From: Savagea sp.
GTDB lineage: Bacteria; Bacillota; Bacilli; Bacillales_A; Planococcaceae
DNA: 26,135 bases
Direction: 5' to 3'
Assembly (NCBI GenBank): GCA_030152265.1
Contig: JASLHQ010000144.1
Location: 1 to 26,135, forward strand
In this document: piece after piece, positions 7,656 through 16,207 of the stretch
How positions within the stretch are numbered: position 1 is the stretch's first letter
Layout of the letters: every line of letters begins with the position of its first letter
Program-made: the position numbers and the translations under genes
Notes under the pieces: generated by a model
Databases searched by the model: none
Told to the model about the DNA's origin: nothing
The model's input: only the letters and a program-made list of their open reading frames with translations

Positions 7656-9498
7656 AAAATGGGAAAAGTAATGGTAAAGCGATCATCATGACGATAAACA
7701 TGATGATTTGTAGTGGAACTCCAGCTTTCACGAAGTCCGTAAAACGATAACCGCCCGCCGTCATGACGAGTGCGTTCGTCGGACTCGCAACTGGAGTTGC
7801 AAATGACATATTCGCTCCGACCGCTACAGCGATTAAAAATGACGTCGGATTAGAATCCATCATGAGTGCCGCATTCATCGCAATCGGTGCGAACAGTACA
7901 GCCGTTGCAGTATTGCTAATAAATTGCCCAAATAGCATCGTTAAAACGTAAATGCCTGCTAAAACACCGAGCGTTCCGAATGAACCGAGCGAGTCGATAA
8001 TTCCTTCTGATAACAATTCCATCCCACCGGTTTTTTCCAGTGCGATCGCCATTGGTAACATCGCTCCGATTAAAACAACCGTCTCCCAGTTAATTTCTCG
8101 GTACGCATCGTCCATATTGCGAATGCAACCTGTTAAAATCATTAAAATCGCGCCGATCGATACCGCGACAACCGCTGGCACGATATCAAACACCATGAGT
8201 GCGACCATGAGTAATAAATTAAATGCGGCGATTGGTGCTTTCCCTGTCGCCGCCGCCACCCCTGCATGCTGTTCAGGGCGACCGATGACGACGACATCTT
8301 TCGTCTCGCCTGCTAGTCGCTCAATCGACTCCCAGTCTCCTTGAACGAGCAAAGCATCTCCGAACTTTAACTTCACTTTCGTCATCTCTTTTAAGACGAG
8401 CTTCCCTTGACGATTAATACCGAGAATGTTGACATCATACTTTTCGCGGAACCCAATTTCACGAATCGTTTTATTGAGCAGTGTTGACTTTGGGGTTAAT
8501 AATACTTCCGCAATTCCCATCTGTTTCGAAATGAGCTCTTCCGCCTCTTCATCTACTTCTTGCACCGTCAAATGATATTTTTCCGCAAAGCGGCGAACAT
8601 TGTCAATGTGTCCCTGTATGTATAACTCATCACGCTCTTCAAAAACAGTCGATGCGTCCGCCATTTTTTGAAACGTAATCGGTAAAAAATGCATCCCTTC
8701 CGCAGAAGAACGTTTTATTTTCAAAATGCACAATTGAAACTCATGAGGCAACTTCAATTGTGAAAGACGCTTTCCAATAATACGACTTTCTTTCGGTACA
8801 TCGACACGAATGAGTCGATTGTTCAATTCATACTCTTGCATAATTTTAAATGGTGACAGCTGATAACTGTTTTTAGATGCATCATTGCGCTGATTACTTT
8901 TACCGAGACGATGACGGATGAAAAATAAATAAACGACACCGACAATGACACCAATAATACCGATCGGGGTCATTTGGAAAAATCCGAGCTTCGGATAACC
9001 ATTATTCATCAATGTTTCACTGACGATTAAATTCGCTGGAGAAGCAATGAGCGTAAGCAAACCTGAGAAACTTGCAATATACGATAAAGGTAGTAAATAC
9101 TTTGACGGGCTTTCATTAATTTTCATTGCGATTGCCACAACAATCGGCAACATGATCGCTACCGTTCCCGTATTGCTCATGAAAGCGCCGACGAAAGCGA
9201 CAATGAGCATGAGCGCGATAAATAGGCGCTTTTCATTTTCACCAGCGACACGAATTAATAAATCCCCTGCTAATTGAGCGAGTCCGGTCCGAACAATTCC
9301 TGCTCCGACGATAAATAATGCCGCCAACATAATGACAACACTATTCGAAAAACCACTCAACGCTTCCGGCGCAGTTAAAACGCCCGTTAACACGAGCGCT
9401 AATATAGCGAGTAATGCGACGAGATCAGCACGCACTTTATTCGTCATAAATAAAATGATCGTAACCGCTAAAATCGTAAAAGTTATCGTTAATTCCAT
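7654..9498 (-). CDS. SLC13/DASS-type permease with two RCK_C (TrkA-C) domains
   Basis: A 614-residue inner-membrane transporter. It has two hydrophobic halves (about residues 1-200 and 420-614) separated by two soluble TrkA-C/RCK_C domains (about 230-312 and 325-402). The architecture matches the E. coli YfbS and algal SAC1 type of divalent anion:sodium symporter family. The conserved SNT motifs are seen in each half (FMSNTGTVAI, FISNTATAVLF). The substrate is not evident; sulfate, phosphate and dicarboxylates are family options, and the RCK_C pair suggests ligand gating. The ATG has GAGGAG 7-8 nt upstream. It lies 16 bp after the ABC ATPase gene, so it is the last gene of the pgpA-like - ABC - SLC13 operon. 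Confidence 0.9.
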   Translation of the reverse strand: MELTITFTILAVTIILFMTNKVRADLVALLAILALVLTGVLTAPEALSGFSNSVVIMLAALFIVGAGIVRTGLAQLAGDLLIRVAGENEKRLFIALMLIVAFVGAFMSNTGTVAIMLPIVVAIAMKINESPSKYLLPLSYIASFSGLLTLIASPANLIVSETLMNNGYPKLGFFQMTPIGIIGVIVGVVYLFFIRHRLGKSNQRNDASKNSYQLSPFKIMQEYELNNRLIRVDVPKESRIIGKRLSQLKLPHEFQLCILKIKRSSAEGMHFLPITFQKMADASTVFEERDELYIQGHIDNVRRFAEKYHLTVQEVDEEAEELISKQMGIAEVLLTPKSTLLNKTIREIGFREKYDVNILGINRQGKLVLKEMTKVKLKFGDALLVQGDWESIERLAGETKDVVVIGRPEQHAGVAAATGKAPIAAFNLLLMVALMVFDIVPAVVAVSIGAILMILTGCIRNMDDAYREINWETVVLIGAMLPMAIALEKTGGMELLSEGIIDSLGSFGTLGVLAGIYVLTMLFGQFISNTATAVLFAPIAMNAALMMDSNPTSFLIAVAVGANMSFATPVASPTNALVMTAGGYRFTDFVKAGVPLQIIMFIVMMIALPLLFPF

Positions 9499-9514
9499 AC
9501 GTGTTCTCCTCTAT

Positions 9515-10312
9515 TTACGGCAGTTGAACAGGTCCATCTACTGTCACATAAGGGCGTTCCGCATGCCATGTTACTGAAACAGGAGTGTTAAATGTCTCAC
9601 TTAAACGTTCTGCCGTGAGCACTTCTTGTTTCTCTCCTTGCGCGATTATCTCTCCTTCTTTTAAGAGTACCGCATGTGTAATATGTGGCATCACTTCTTC
9701 AATATGATGCGTCACGTAAATGATATGACACCCTCGTTCAATGACGACTTCTAATGATTGTAAAAATTGTTCACGCGCTAAAATATCGAGACCTGAACAA
9801 GGCTCATCTAAAATTAAAATGTCCGGATGACTCATGAGAGCACGCGCAATTAATACACGACGCTTTTCTCCTTCTGATAATTCATGAAATTTTTTCCCTG
9901 CGTATTGTACAATTCGAAACTGTTCTAATAACTGAAGAGCTTCCACTTCATCCTCTTCTGTAATTTCTTCATAAATACCAAAGCTCGAATGCTTCCCGCT
10001 TAAAATGACGCGCTCAATCGTATCGTTGCGATAATAGTCTGAAAAGCGTTCTAATGCGTTGCTTACAAAACCAATCTTTTTACGTAAATCTGGAATGTAC
10101 GTTTTACCGAACATTTCACCGAGCACTTCTACCGTTCCGTTAGATGGAAATTGATACGCTGCCAATATGTTGAGCAACGTCGTTTTTCCTGAACCGTTCA
10201 AGCCGATCAATGCCCACTGCTGACCCCGTTTCATTTCAAATTGAATATTTTTTAATATTGGACGTCCTTGTAATGTGACGTCAACGTCTTGAAATTTCGC
10301 AATCGTCTCCAT
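9515..10312 (-). CDS. ABC transporter-type ATP-binding protein (YlmA-like)
   Basis: A 265-residue nucleotide-binding domain. Walker A is GLNGSGKTT (37-45), the signature is LSEGEKRR (144-151, SEGE in place of SGGQ), Walker B is ILILDEP (164-170) and the switch histidine is in VTHH (H201). The C-terminal extension after about 235 (SETFNTPVSVTWHAERPYVTV) resembles B. subtilis YlmA and the ModF/PhrA type. No permease partner is encoded beside it, so either the partner lies elsewhere or the protein is not a transporter. ATG with AAAGGATG upstream. It sits 36 bp behind the pgpA-like gene and 16 bp ahead of the SLC13 permease. Confidence 0.9.
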   Translation of the reverse strand: METIAKFQDVDVTLQGRPILKNIQFEMKRGQQWALIGLNGSGKTTLLNILAAYQFPSNGTVEVLGEMFGKTYIPDLRKKIGFVSNALERFSDYYRNDTIERVILSGKHSSFGIYEEITEEDEVEALQLLEQFRIVQYAGKKFHELSEGEKRRVLIARALMSHPDILILDEPCSGLDILAREQFLQSLEVVIERGCHIIYVTHHIEEVMPHITHAVLLKEGEIIAQGEKQEVLTAERLSETFNTPVSVTWHAERPYVTVDGPVQLP

Positions 10313-10348
10313 GAGTGCTCATCCTTTCATTCAAATGCTTCGTCCCCT

Positions 10349-10873
10349 TTAAACTTCTGATCCACCTTCCTCAAAATCACGTGTGCGGTGGGCGATTCGT
10401 GAAGCGGCACAAGCTGCGACACTTGCCACTAAATCATCTAAAAATGTATGAATCCCATTTCCTTTTTTCGTATCGAGTTCATTGATGATTCCAATTTTAT
10501 TTTTGTCTAAATGTCCAAACGTCGTCACCGCGATTGAACCGTATGTAAATACTGCGCCTAATGCAATCGTTTCATCCACACCGAACAATCCTTCGTCTGA
10601 TTCAACAATTTGTTGTAATGGTGCTGATAACTCACCTTTTTCCGCAAGAATATCTAATTCAATTCCGACTAAAATCGCATGTTGCATTTCACGCTTTTCA
10701 AGTACACGTTCGACTGAATTGATACAATCTTGCAACGTTAAACTATGGTTGTATGGAATTTGCATTTCATAAACGATTTTTGCGATATCTTGAATCGCCA
10801 CTCCTCGTTTTTCTAACGCTTCTCGCGTCGCTTTCGTCACTTCTTTTGAATGTACTGGTTCTACTCTTGCCAC
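10349..10873 (-). CDS. Phosphatidylglycerophosphatase A-like protein (YutG family)
   Basis: A 174-residue protein of the PgpA-like family found in Bacillales (YutG). The C-terminal segment NGIHTFLDDLVASVAACAASRIAHR is the conserved end of this family. In E. coli, PgpA dephosphorylates phosphatidylglycerol phosphate; the Firmicute relatives are annotated by similarity and lack obvious membrane helices. The start is GTG at 10873, because AAGGAGG lies exactly 8 nt upstream (10888-10882) and in-frame starts further out have poor ribosome sites. A hairpin sits in the leader just ahead of this site. It is the first gene of a likely three-gene operon with the ABC ATPase and the SLC13 permease. Confidence 0.85.
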   Translation of the reverse strand: MARVEPVHSKEVTKATREALEKRGVAIQDIAKIVYEMQIPYNHSLTLQDCINSVERVLEKREMQHAILVGIELDILAEKGELSAPLQQIVESDEGLFGVDETIALGAVFTYGSIAVTTFGHLDKNKIGIINELDTKKGNGIHTFLDDLVASVAACAASRIAHRTRDFEEGGSEV

Positions 10874-10894
10874 AGTAATATCCTCCTTCATATT

Positions 10895-10917
10895 GTCGAG
10901 TTTAAAAAATACTCGAC
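10895..10917 (-). promoter_or_regulatory. Leader hairpin between two Shine-Dalgarno-like sites
   Basis: GTCGAGT (10895-10901) and ACTCGAC (10911-10917) form a 7-bp stem with a 9-nt A/T loop. In the minus-strand transcript it falls between a GGAGGAGG (10918-10925) and the AAGGAGG used by the pgpA-like gene. It lacks a terminal T run, so it is not a terminator. It may shape translation initiation or RNA stability; function is not shown. Confidence 0.4.
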
Positions 10918-10968
10918 CTCCTCCAACTTCATACAAAAATATACGTATTTCGAAAGAGTAATAATAAC

Positions 10969-10997
10969 ATTATATCGTGTCTCTTTAGAATCTCCAA
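10969..10997 (-). promoter_or_regulatory. Probable promoter of the pgpA-like/ABC/SLC13 operon
   Basis: Minus strand: -35 TTGGAG (10997-10992), 17-nt spacer, perfect -10 TATAAT (10974-10969). The -35 is a weak match. Confidence 0.5.
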
Positions 10998-11047
10998 CTT
11001 CTTACACGATATTTCAAACTCGAACCTTTCAGCTCTAAGCATTTCAC

Positions 11048-11056
11048 TGCTATAAT
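11048..11056 (+). promoter_or_regulatory. Extended -10 promoter of the esterase / GNAT pair
   Basis: TGCTATAAT is a perfect -10 with the TGn extension, about 50 bp upstream of the esterase start. No strong -35 is in register (TTTCAG at 18-nt spacing), as is common for extended -10 promoters. Confidence 0.55.
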
Positions 11057-11106
11057 GAGAGTAATCGAGAAGTTTATGATTTCGAAATCGAAGAAAGGAG
11101 AATTCA

Positions 11107-11835
11107 ATGATTAACGGACAAGTAAATGAAATGACAGTTCCAAGTACAATTTTAGAGCAGGAGGTTCCGATTCTCATCTACATGCCTGATACGTACATGC
11201 CGATGCAAACGTATCAGTTATTAGTCGCTTCAGACGGAGCCGACTATTTTCGTTACGGACGTCTAGGAAAAGTCGTTCAGCACTTGATGGACGCAGAAGA
11301 AATCGAAGATACAATCGTTGTCGGAATTCCATATGAAGACAAATATATTCGCCGAGAGTATTACCACCCATACGGGGAACATCAAGAAAAATACGTGCGC
11401 TTCGTCGGGGAAGAATTAATTCCATTTTTAGAAGAGCATTTCTCTTTGGAAGATGACCGAGACGCACGCGCTTTAATTGGAGACAGTTTAGCAGCAACTG
11501 TATCGCTCACTATTTTACAACACTATCCTGAACTGTTCAGCAAAGTCGGACTTCACTCTCCACTCGTTAATGAAATTGTTATGGACATTGCCAAATCACT
11601 CGACCCTTCGGTAGAGACGACGATTTATCACGTCATCGGAACGGAAGAAACGGAAGTACAAACGACGAGCGATGGCATTAAAGATTTTTTACAACCAAAT
11701 CGCGAGTTAAATAAAGTGCTCGAAAAAACAGCGACGTATTATTTTTACGATGAATTTGAAGGAAACCATACGTGGAAATATTGGCAACAAGATATGGAAC
11801 GTGCCATTTGCAAATTATTTCAAATGAGTTTATAG
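11107..11835 (+). CDS. Putative esterase, alpha/beta hydrolase (YjcH-like)
   Basis: A 242-residue member of the esterase D/enterochelin-esterase-like alpha/beta hydrolases. The nucleophile elbow is IGDSLAA (S127), the catalytic histidine is in FEGNHTWKYW (H221), and the acid is probably one of the residues in IGTEETEV (about 178-184), where relatives often have Asp. There is no signal peptide, so it is cytosolic. It resembles B. subtilis YjcH. ATG with AAAGGAG and a 6-nt spacer. The stop codon overlaps the Shine-Dalgarno of the next gene, a YjcF-like acetyltransferase, so translation is probably coupled. YjcG, which I recall lying between yjcF and yjcH in B. subtilis, is absent. Confidence 0.85.
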   Translation: MINGQVNEMTVPSTILEQEVPILIYMPDTYMPMQTYQLLVASDGADYFRYGRLGKVVQHLMDAEEIEDTIVVGIPYEDKYIRREYYHPYGEHQEKYVRFVGEELIPFLEEHFSLEDDRDARALIGDSLAATVSLTILQHYPELFSKVGLHSPLVNEIVMDIAKSLDPSVETTIYHVIGTEETEVQTTSDGIKDFLQPNRELNKVLEKTATYYFYDEFEGNHTWKYWQQDMERAICKLFQMSL

Positions 11836-11845
11836 GAGGTTACAT

Positions 11846-12280
11846 ATGGCTAAAGTAATCATTGCCCAAACGAAAGAACAAAGAGACGATGCCTTTTACA
11901 TTCGTAAAAAAGTGTTTGTGGAAGAACAAAATGTTCCACTCCATGTTGAGTTAGATGAATTTGATTTAGAATCGACACATTTCGTATTGTATGAAAAAGA
12001 CGAGCCGATCGGTGCCGGACGCATTCGTTTAATTGACGAAACGACAGGGAAAATCGAACGCATTAGCATTCTTCCTCAATATCGTGGCCGAAACTTCGGG
12101 AAATTAATTATGGAAGAAGTCGAGAAGGAAGCTCGTTCCCACCGACTTCAAAAATTAAAATTAAATGCTCAAGTACATGCCATCCCATTTTACGAAAAAT
12201 TAGGTTATGTCGTTACTTCTCCTGAATTTTTAGATGCTGATATCGTTCATCGTGCAATGGAAAAAAACTTAACCGACTAA
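11846..12280 (+). CDS. GNAT family N-acetyltransferase (YjcF-like)
   Basis: A 144-residue GNAT protein. It shows the ElaA/YjcF-type N-terminus (DAFYIRKKVFVEEQNVP), the acetyl-CoA loop LPQYRGRNFGKLIM, and the end motif NAQVHAIPFYEKLGY. The overall pattern closely matches B. subtilis YjcF; the substrate is unknown. AGGAGG (11834-11839) overlaps the esterase stop codon and lies 6 nt before the ATG. It is the last gene of the two-gene unit, ending at a strong shared terminator. Confidence 0.9.
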   Translation: MAKVIIAQTKEQRDDAFYIRKKVFVEEQNVPLHVELDEFDLESTHFVLYEKDEPIGAGRIRLIDETTGKIERISILPQYRGRNFGKLIMEEVEKEARSHRLQKLKLNAQVHAIPFYEKLGYVVTSPEFLDADIVHRAMEKNLTD

Positions 12281-12282
12281 TA

Positions 12283-12326
12283 CAAAAGACCTTTTCATGA
12301 AGTTTCATCCATGAAAAGGTCTTTTG
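12283..12326. terminator. Bidirectional intrinsic terminator (YjcF-like gene / mgtE)
   Basis: A perfect 17-bp stem, CAAAAGACCTTTTCATG (12283-12299) with its reverse complement (12310-12326), loop about 10 nt. The mgtE stop codon begins at the next base. Confidence 0.93.
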
Positions 12327-13697
12327 TTAAGCGATTGGCAATTTGTCGATAAATGTCGTCGCCAATCCTAAGTAAATTAAAATACTAATGACGTCGTTCA
12401 ACGTCGTAATGAATGGACCTGAAGCAACTGCTGGGTCAATGTTCAAACGGTGCATTAATAACGGAATGAACGAGCCAGATAGTGTCGCAACGAAAATCGA
12501 CACCATGATCGCTGCTCCTACGAGAAGTGCGATAATGAACTCGCCTTTCCAAATCGTAATTAAGGCGATGACGAAAATCGCACAAATAATTCCTGTAATT
12601 AAACCTGTTCCCGCTTCACGAACGAGCAATTTCCAACGGCTTTCGTCTTCATTGTCACGCGTCGCAATACCACGAACCGCAACAGCGAGTGCTTGCGTTC
12701 CACTATTTCCGGCAGTACCTGCAATAAGTGGGATAAACGCTGCTAAAATCGCTACTTTTTCAATCGTTCCTGTAAACATATCAATTAAACTCGCAGTCAG
12801 CATTCCGAGCACGAGCAAAATGATTAACCACGGTGCGCGCTTTTTCGCTGCTGAAAATGAGTTTTTATCTGTCGTATCGATATCGACAACCACAGATAAT
12901 TTTGAGTAGTCGTCGCTCGCTTCTTCATCTAAAACGTCGATAATATCATCGACTGTAACGATCCCGAGCAAATGTTGTTGAAAATCGACGACCGGCATCG
13001 CAAGTAGGTTATAGTCTTGAATGCGACGCGCAACATCTTCTTGGTCATCTGATACGAGCACACTCATGACACGCTCATTCATAATGTCGCGAATTAATGT
13101 ATCTTCGTCCGCAATAATTAAATCACGCAGTGAAACGACCCCTGTTAAACGGTTGTTTTCATTGACGATAAATACATAATAAATCGTCTCTGCACTAGGC
13201 GCTTCTGTCTTTAAAATCGTCATCGCTGAGCGCACTGTCGAACTTTCAGGAATCGTGACGAATTCTGTCGTCATAATTGATCCCGCTGTATGTTCTTCGT
13301 AATGGAGAAGCGCTCGAATTTGTTCCGCTTCTTCCTTATGCATTAATGTTAAATAACTAATAACTTGCGTGCGATCTAATTCTTTTAAAACGTCTACCGC
13401 GTTGTCGACGAACATATAAGAAATCATTTCGGCCGCATACGTCGTATCCATCTCTTCTAAATAGTCGCGATATTCATGCTCCTCAATCTCACTCGTTTCA
13501 AAAATTTCGGCGAGTTCTTTCGGAGATAAATATAAATAAATTTGTTGGCGTATTTCTGGTGTCGTCTTTTCATAAAACACCGCTCGGTCATACGCGTGCA
13601 ACGCTAAAAACTGCTCACGGAATTCGTGTATCTGTTCTTCTTCTAACAGTCGCGTTAACCGTCCGAGATCGAGCTCTACTTCTTCAATGATCGTCAT
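12327..13697 (-). CDS. mgtE: MgtE-type magnesium transporter
   Basis: A 456-residue Mg2+ channel/transporter. From N to C: an acidic superhelical N domain (about 1-130), two CBS domains (about 136-200 and 201-260), a plug/linker, and five membrane helices from about 288. The pore-family motif PLIAGTAGNSGTQA is at 323-336. In known MgtE proteins the N and CBS domains bind Mg2+ and close the channel when cytosolic Mg2+ is high. The ATG has GAAGGAG with a 9-nt spacer. The gene is alone downstream of the rluD-type gene by 105 bp. I see no M-box riboswitch in that short gap, but there is an inverted repeat at 13747-13784. Confidence 0.96.
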   Translation of the reverse strand: MTIIEEVELDLGRLTRLLEEEQIHEFREQFLALHAYDRAVFYEKTTPEIRQQIYLYLSPKELAEIFETSEIEEHEYRDYLEEMDTTYAAEMISYMFVDNAVDVLKELDRTQVISYLTLMHKEEAEQIRALLHYEEHTAGSIMTTEFVTIPESSTVRSAMTILKTEAPSAETIYYVFIVNENNRLTGVVSLRDLIIADEDTLIRDIMNERVMSVLVSDDQEDVARRIQDYNLLAMPVVDFQQHLLGIVTVDDIIDVLDEEASDDYSKLSVVVDIDTTDKNSFSAAKKRAPWLIILLVLGMLTASLIDMFTGTIEKVAILAAFIPLIAGTAGNSGTQALAVAVRGIATRDNEDESRWKLLVREAGTGLITGIICAIFVIALITIWKGEFIIALLVGAAIMVSIFVATLSGSFIPLLMHRLNIDPAVASGPFITTLNDVISILIYLGLATTFIDKLPIA

Positions 13698-13746
13698 CCG
13701 CTACCGCTCCTTCAATCCAAATATCTATCTCTTGTTTTCCCTATCT

Positions 13747-13784
13747 TTAGTGAATGAAACATTTATTATGTCATTATTCACTAA
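13747..13784. promoter_or_regulatory. Inverted repeat upstream of mgtE
   Basis: TTAGTGAAT (13747-13755) and ATTCACTAA (13776-13784) are perfect 9-bp arms separated by 20 bp. With no T run after it, it is a poor terminator for the upstream operon. It lies 50-90 bp upstream of mgtE, where a promoter/operator would be expected. Confidence 0.4.
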
Positions 13785-13802
13785 TAAAGGGCTATAAGTG
13801 AA

Positions 13803-14708
13803 CTATAATATCATATTTGTTTTTACTTTTTCAACCGTTCTTAATTGCTCTTTGAAAATGGCTTCTTCATCTAATGTCACTTTGAACGGTTGTTCTGTAA
13901 TGGGATGAATGCATTGTACTTCATAACATAAAAGAGCTTGTCCTTCCGAGACAACGTAAGGACTACCATACAAACCATCTCCAACGATTGGATGAGCGCA
14001 GTCAGTAAGATGGACGCGAATTTGATGCGTACGTCCTGTAATGAGGCGCATATAAACAGCGCGATATCCTAGTAATTCTCGCTCTGTCTCTATTTCTGTT
14101 CGCGCATACTTGCCATCCTCACGCACTTCTCGTTCAATGATGCTGCCATCCTTTCGGCCAATCGGTCGCTCAATGACAGCTGGTAACGGTTCCCCTTCAT
14201 CAATTAAGGCAACGTAACGACGTGTTAATTGACCGAATTGAATTTGTTCACTTAACAAATGATGAATGTGCGCGTGCTTCGCCAATAAGACGAGTCCACC
14301 TGTCGGGGCATCGAGTCGCGTCACAATGTGAATCATCGCTTCGATGGATCGCTCTTCATAATAAGCAGCTACACGACTCGCTAAAGAGCGATAAGGGTGA
14401 TCTCTCGACGGAATCGTAGCCAACCCGAAAGGTTTTCGAACGACGAGTAAATAATCATCTTCATAATAAATATCGAGAGGGGTATATTCGAGATGGATTT
14501 GCTCATTCCTCGACTCTTTCGGAAAATGCACCGTGACGACATCACCACGCTTCAACATTTTGCGAACATTTTCTTCCTGCCCATTTACGAGCAATTGGCC
14601 CCCGTCATATTTCACTTTTGTCAATGTGCGTCGAGAAATGTGATGACGCTTTAAAAACTCTCTTAGTAAACTCGGTTCGTCTACTTCAAAGGTCAACTTC
14701 AATGTCAT
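13803..14708 (-). CDS. RluA/RluD-family pseudouridine synthase (YjbO-like)
   Basis: A 301-residue RNA pseudouridine synthase. It has an N-terminal S4-like RNA-binding region (about 12-60) and a catalytic domain with the RLD motif (R131-L132-D133, D133 the nucleophile; the usual RLDRxTSG reads RLDAPTGG here). The downstream RTHQIRVHL motif is at 226-234. By position next to nadK and relQ it corresponds to B. subtilis YjbO; the target uridine is not known. Its ATG overlaps the nadK stop codon in an ATGA (14705-14708), implying translational coupling. Last gene of the UPF0738-relQ-nadK operon. Confidence 0.93.
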   Translation of the reverse strand: MTLKLTFEVDEPSLLREFLKRHHISRRTLTKVKYDGGQLLVNGQEENVRKMLKRGDVVTVHFPKESRNEQIHLEYTPLDIYYEDDYLLVVRKPFGLATIPSRDHPYRSLASRVAAYYEERSIEAMIHIVTRLDAPTGGLVLLAKHAHIHHLLSEQIQFGQLTRRYVALIDEGEPLPAVIERPIGRKDGSIIEREVREDGKYARTEIETERELLGYRAVYMRLITGRTHQIRVHLTDCAHPIVGDGLYGSPYVVSEGQALLCYEVQCIHPITEQPFKVTLDEEAIFKEQLRTVEKVKTNMIL

Positions 14709-15514
14709 CGGTCATTCCGACTCGCGATAAACGAGTCATGGACACGTTCCCAAAACGGAAATTGACGGAAACGAGCGAAACGAATTTTCTCTTTTGCGAC
14801 GGTATATTCAATTGAAGCGACCGCATGATGAGGTAATTGTAAATGATCTACCGTCAAAACAAAGCCCGCTCCTTCTTGAACAGGAATTAGTTCACAATGA
14901 TGGTGAGCTGGTAAAACGAGCGGCGAACCGACTGTACGGAAGACACGATTATTAATAGACGCCATCTCTGTCAACTGCATCGCTTCAAATGATGGGTGAA
15001 TGATCGCTCCATTCAATGCCTTACTATAAGCTGTGGACCCGGATGGAGTAGACATACAGAGACCATCTCCGCGAAATCGTTCAAATAGACGTCCATTTAA
15101 ATTAACATCGACGACAAATGTGACACCAGGTGATTTAATCGTCGATTCATTCAACGCTAAATACGTTGTCGATTCTTCATTATTGCCATGATTCACTTTT
15201 ACGTTCAACAATGGATATTCGATAATTTCATACGTATGACGCGCGATGGAGATGACGAGCTTCTCAATTTCTGACGGTTTCCAGTCTGCATAAAAACCGA
15301 GATGCCCTGTATGAATACCTACAAATGCTGTACGGTCTAAACGATGAGCATATTTATGAAAAGCATGTAGAAACGTACCGTCTCCCCCGATGGATAGTAC
15401 AATTTCTGGCTCTTCTTCATCGAACTCTAAACCGAAATCAAGCAAATATTGTTTCGCTTGCTGCATTAATGTATTTGAATAATCATCATTTCTCGTTTGG
15501 ATCGCAAATTTCAT
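14705..15514 (-). CDS. nadK: NAD kinase
   Basis: A 269-residue enzyme that phosphorylates NAD to NADP. The diagnostic GGDGT is at 43-47 (D45 catalytic/metal loop), NES follows at about 122-124, and STPSGSTAY is the conserved nucleotide-binding segment. It is very similar to B. subtilis PpnK/NadF along its full length. Two adjacent ATGs exist (15517 and 15514); I chose 15514, giving MKFAIQT, because it has the better 8-nt spacer from AGGAGG and matches the B. subtilis start. The Shine-Dalgarno overlaps the relQ stop codon (TAGGAGG), and the 3' end overlaps the pseudouridine synthase by 4 nt. Confidence 0.97.
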   Translation of the reverse strand: MKFAIQTRNDDYSNTLMQQAKQYLLDFGLEFDEEEPEIVLSIGGDGTFLHAFHKYAHRLDRTAFVGIHTGHLGFYADWKPSEIEKLVISIARHTYEIIEYPLLNVKVNHGNNEESTTYLALNESTIKSPGVTFVVDVNLNGRLFERFRGDGLCMSTPSGSTAYSKALNGAIIHPSFEAMQLTEMASINNRVFRTVGSPLVLPAHHHCELIPVQEGAGFVLTVDHLQLPHHAVASIEYTVAKEKIRFARFRQFPFWERVHDSFIASRNDR

Positions 15515-15526
15515 CATAAACCCCTC

Positions 15527-16186
15527 CTATTTTTTCCGTTTCGGACGTCGATTCGATAATTCTTTATATGTTTTAAAATAATGCTGCGCTTCGTTAATTT
15601 CATCGCGGATTGCGGACATTTCTTCATCGAGACGAAAAGCTGCTTCCGCTGCATTTTCCAATCGTTTTTGAATCGCTTCTGGTAAATTCCCCTCATATTT
15701 ATAATTGAGCGTATGTTCGATAGAAGCCCAAAAATTCATCGCTAACGTACGAATTTGAATTTCGACAAAAATTTTCTTTTCGCCTCGCAACGTTTGAACG
15801 GGGTATTCGACAATCATATGGTAAGAACGGTAACCACTTTCTTTTTTATGAGTGACATAATCTCGTTCCTCTATTACTCGAAAGTCCTTTCGCGCACGCA
15901 ATACGTGAACGACCGTTTCAACATCATCGACAAATTGACACATAATTCTTAAACCTGCAATGTCTGGTACGTGAGTAGCTAATTCAGTACCTGGCTGAAA
16001 CGGCACTTTCTTTTCTAACGTTTTATCATAAATGCTAATGAGTGGTTTCACTCGTCCTGTTACGAATTCAATCGGGACATGCCCATCTTCCATTCGATAA
16101 TGCGAACGCATCGCTTTTAACTTCACTTTTAACTCATCAACCGCCTGTACATACGGCGCTAAAAATTGATCCCATTGATGATCCAT
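15527..16186 (-). CDS. relQ: Small alarmone synthetase RelQ ((p)ppGpp synthetase)
   Basis: A 219-residue synthetase-only RelA/SpoT homologue that transfers pyrophosphate from ATP to GDP/GTP. Synthetase motifs in order: VTGRVKPLISIYDK (42-55), DIAGLRIMCQF (75-85), ESGYRSYHMIVEY (116-128) and VEIQIRTLAMNFWASIEH (141-158). No HD hydrolase, TGS or ACT domain is present, and the basic/acidic C-terminal helix (about 170-219) is typical of RelQ/SAS1 (B. subtilis YjbM). In B. subtilis this type forms tetramers allosterically activated by pppGpp. It sits between UPF0738 (21-bp gap) and nadK (12-bp gap). Confidence 0.96.
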   Translation of the reverse strand: MDHQWDQFLAPYVQAVDELKVKLKAMRSHYRMEDGHVPIEFVTGRVKPLISIYDKTLEKKVPFQPGTELATHVPDIAGLRIMCQFVDDVETVVHVLRARKDFRVIEERDYVTHKKESGYRSYHMIVEYPVQTLRGEKKIFVEIQIRTLAMNFWASIEHTLNYKYEGNLPEAIQKRLENAAEAAFRLDEEMSAIRDEINEAQHYFKTYKELSNRRPKRKK

Positions 16187-16207
16187 ATCCCCCGCTCCCT
16201 TCTTCCT

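Noticed and set aside
12388..12909. A 173-codon open frame on the plus strand opposite mgtE
   Set aside because: It is the antisense shadow of the MgtE membrane domain, has no ribosome site, and its product has no recognisable domain.
13698..13802. M-box riboswitch for mgtE
   Set aside because: The gap is too short and I cannot find the conserved M-box elements.
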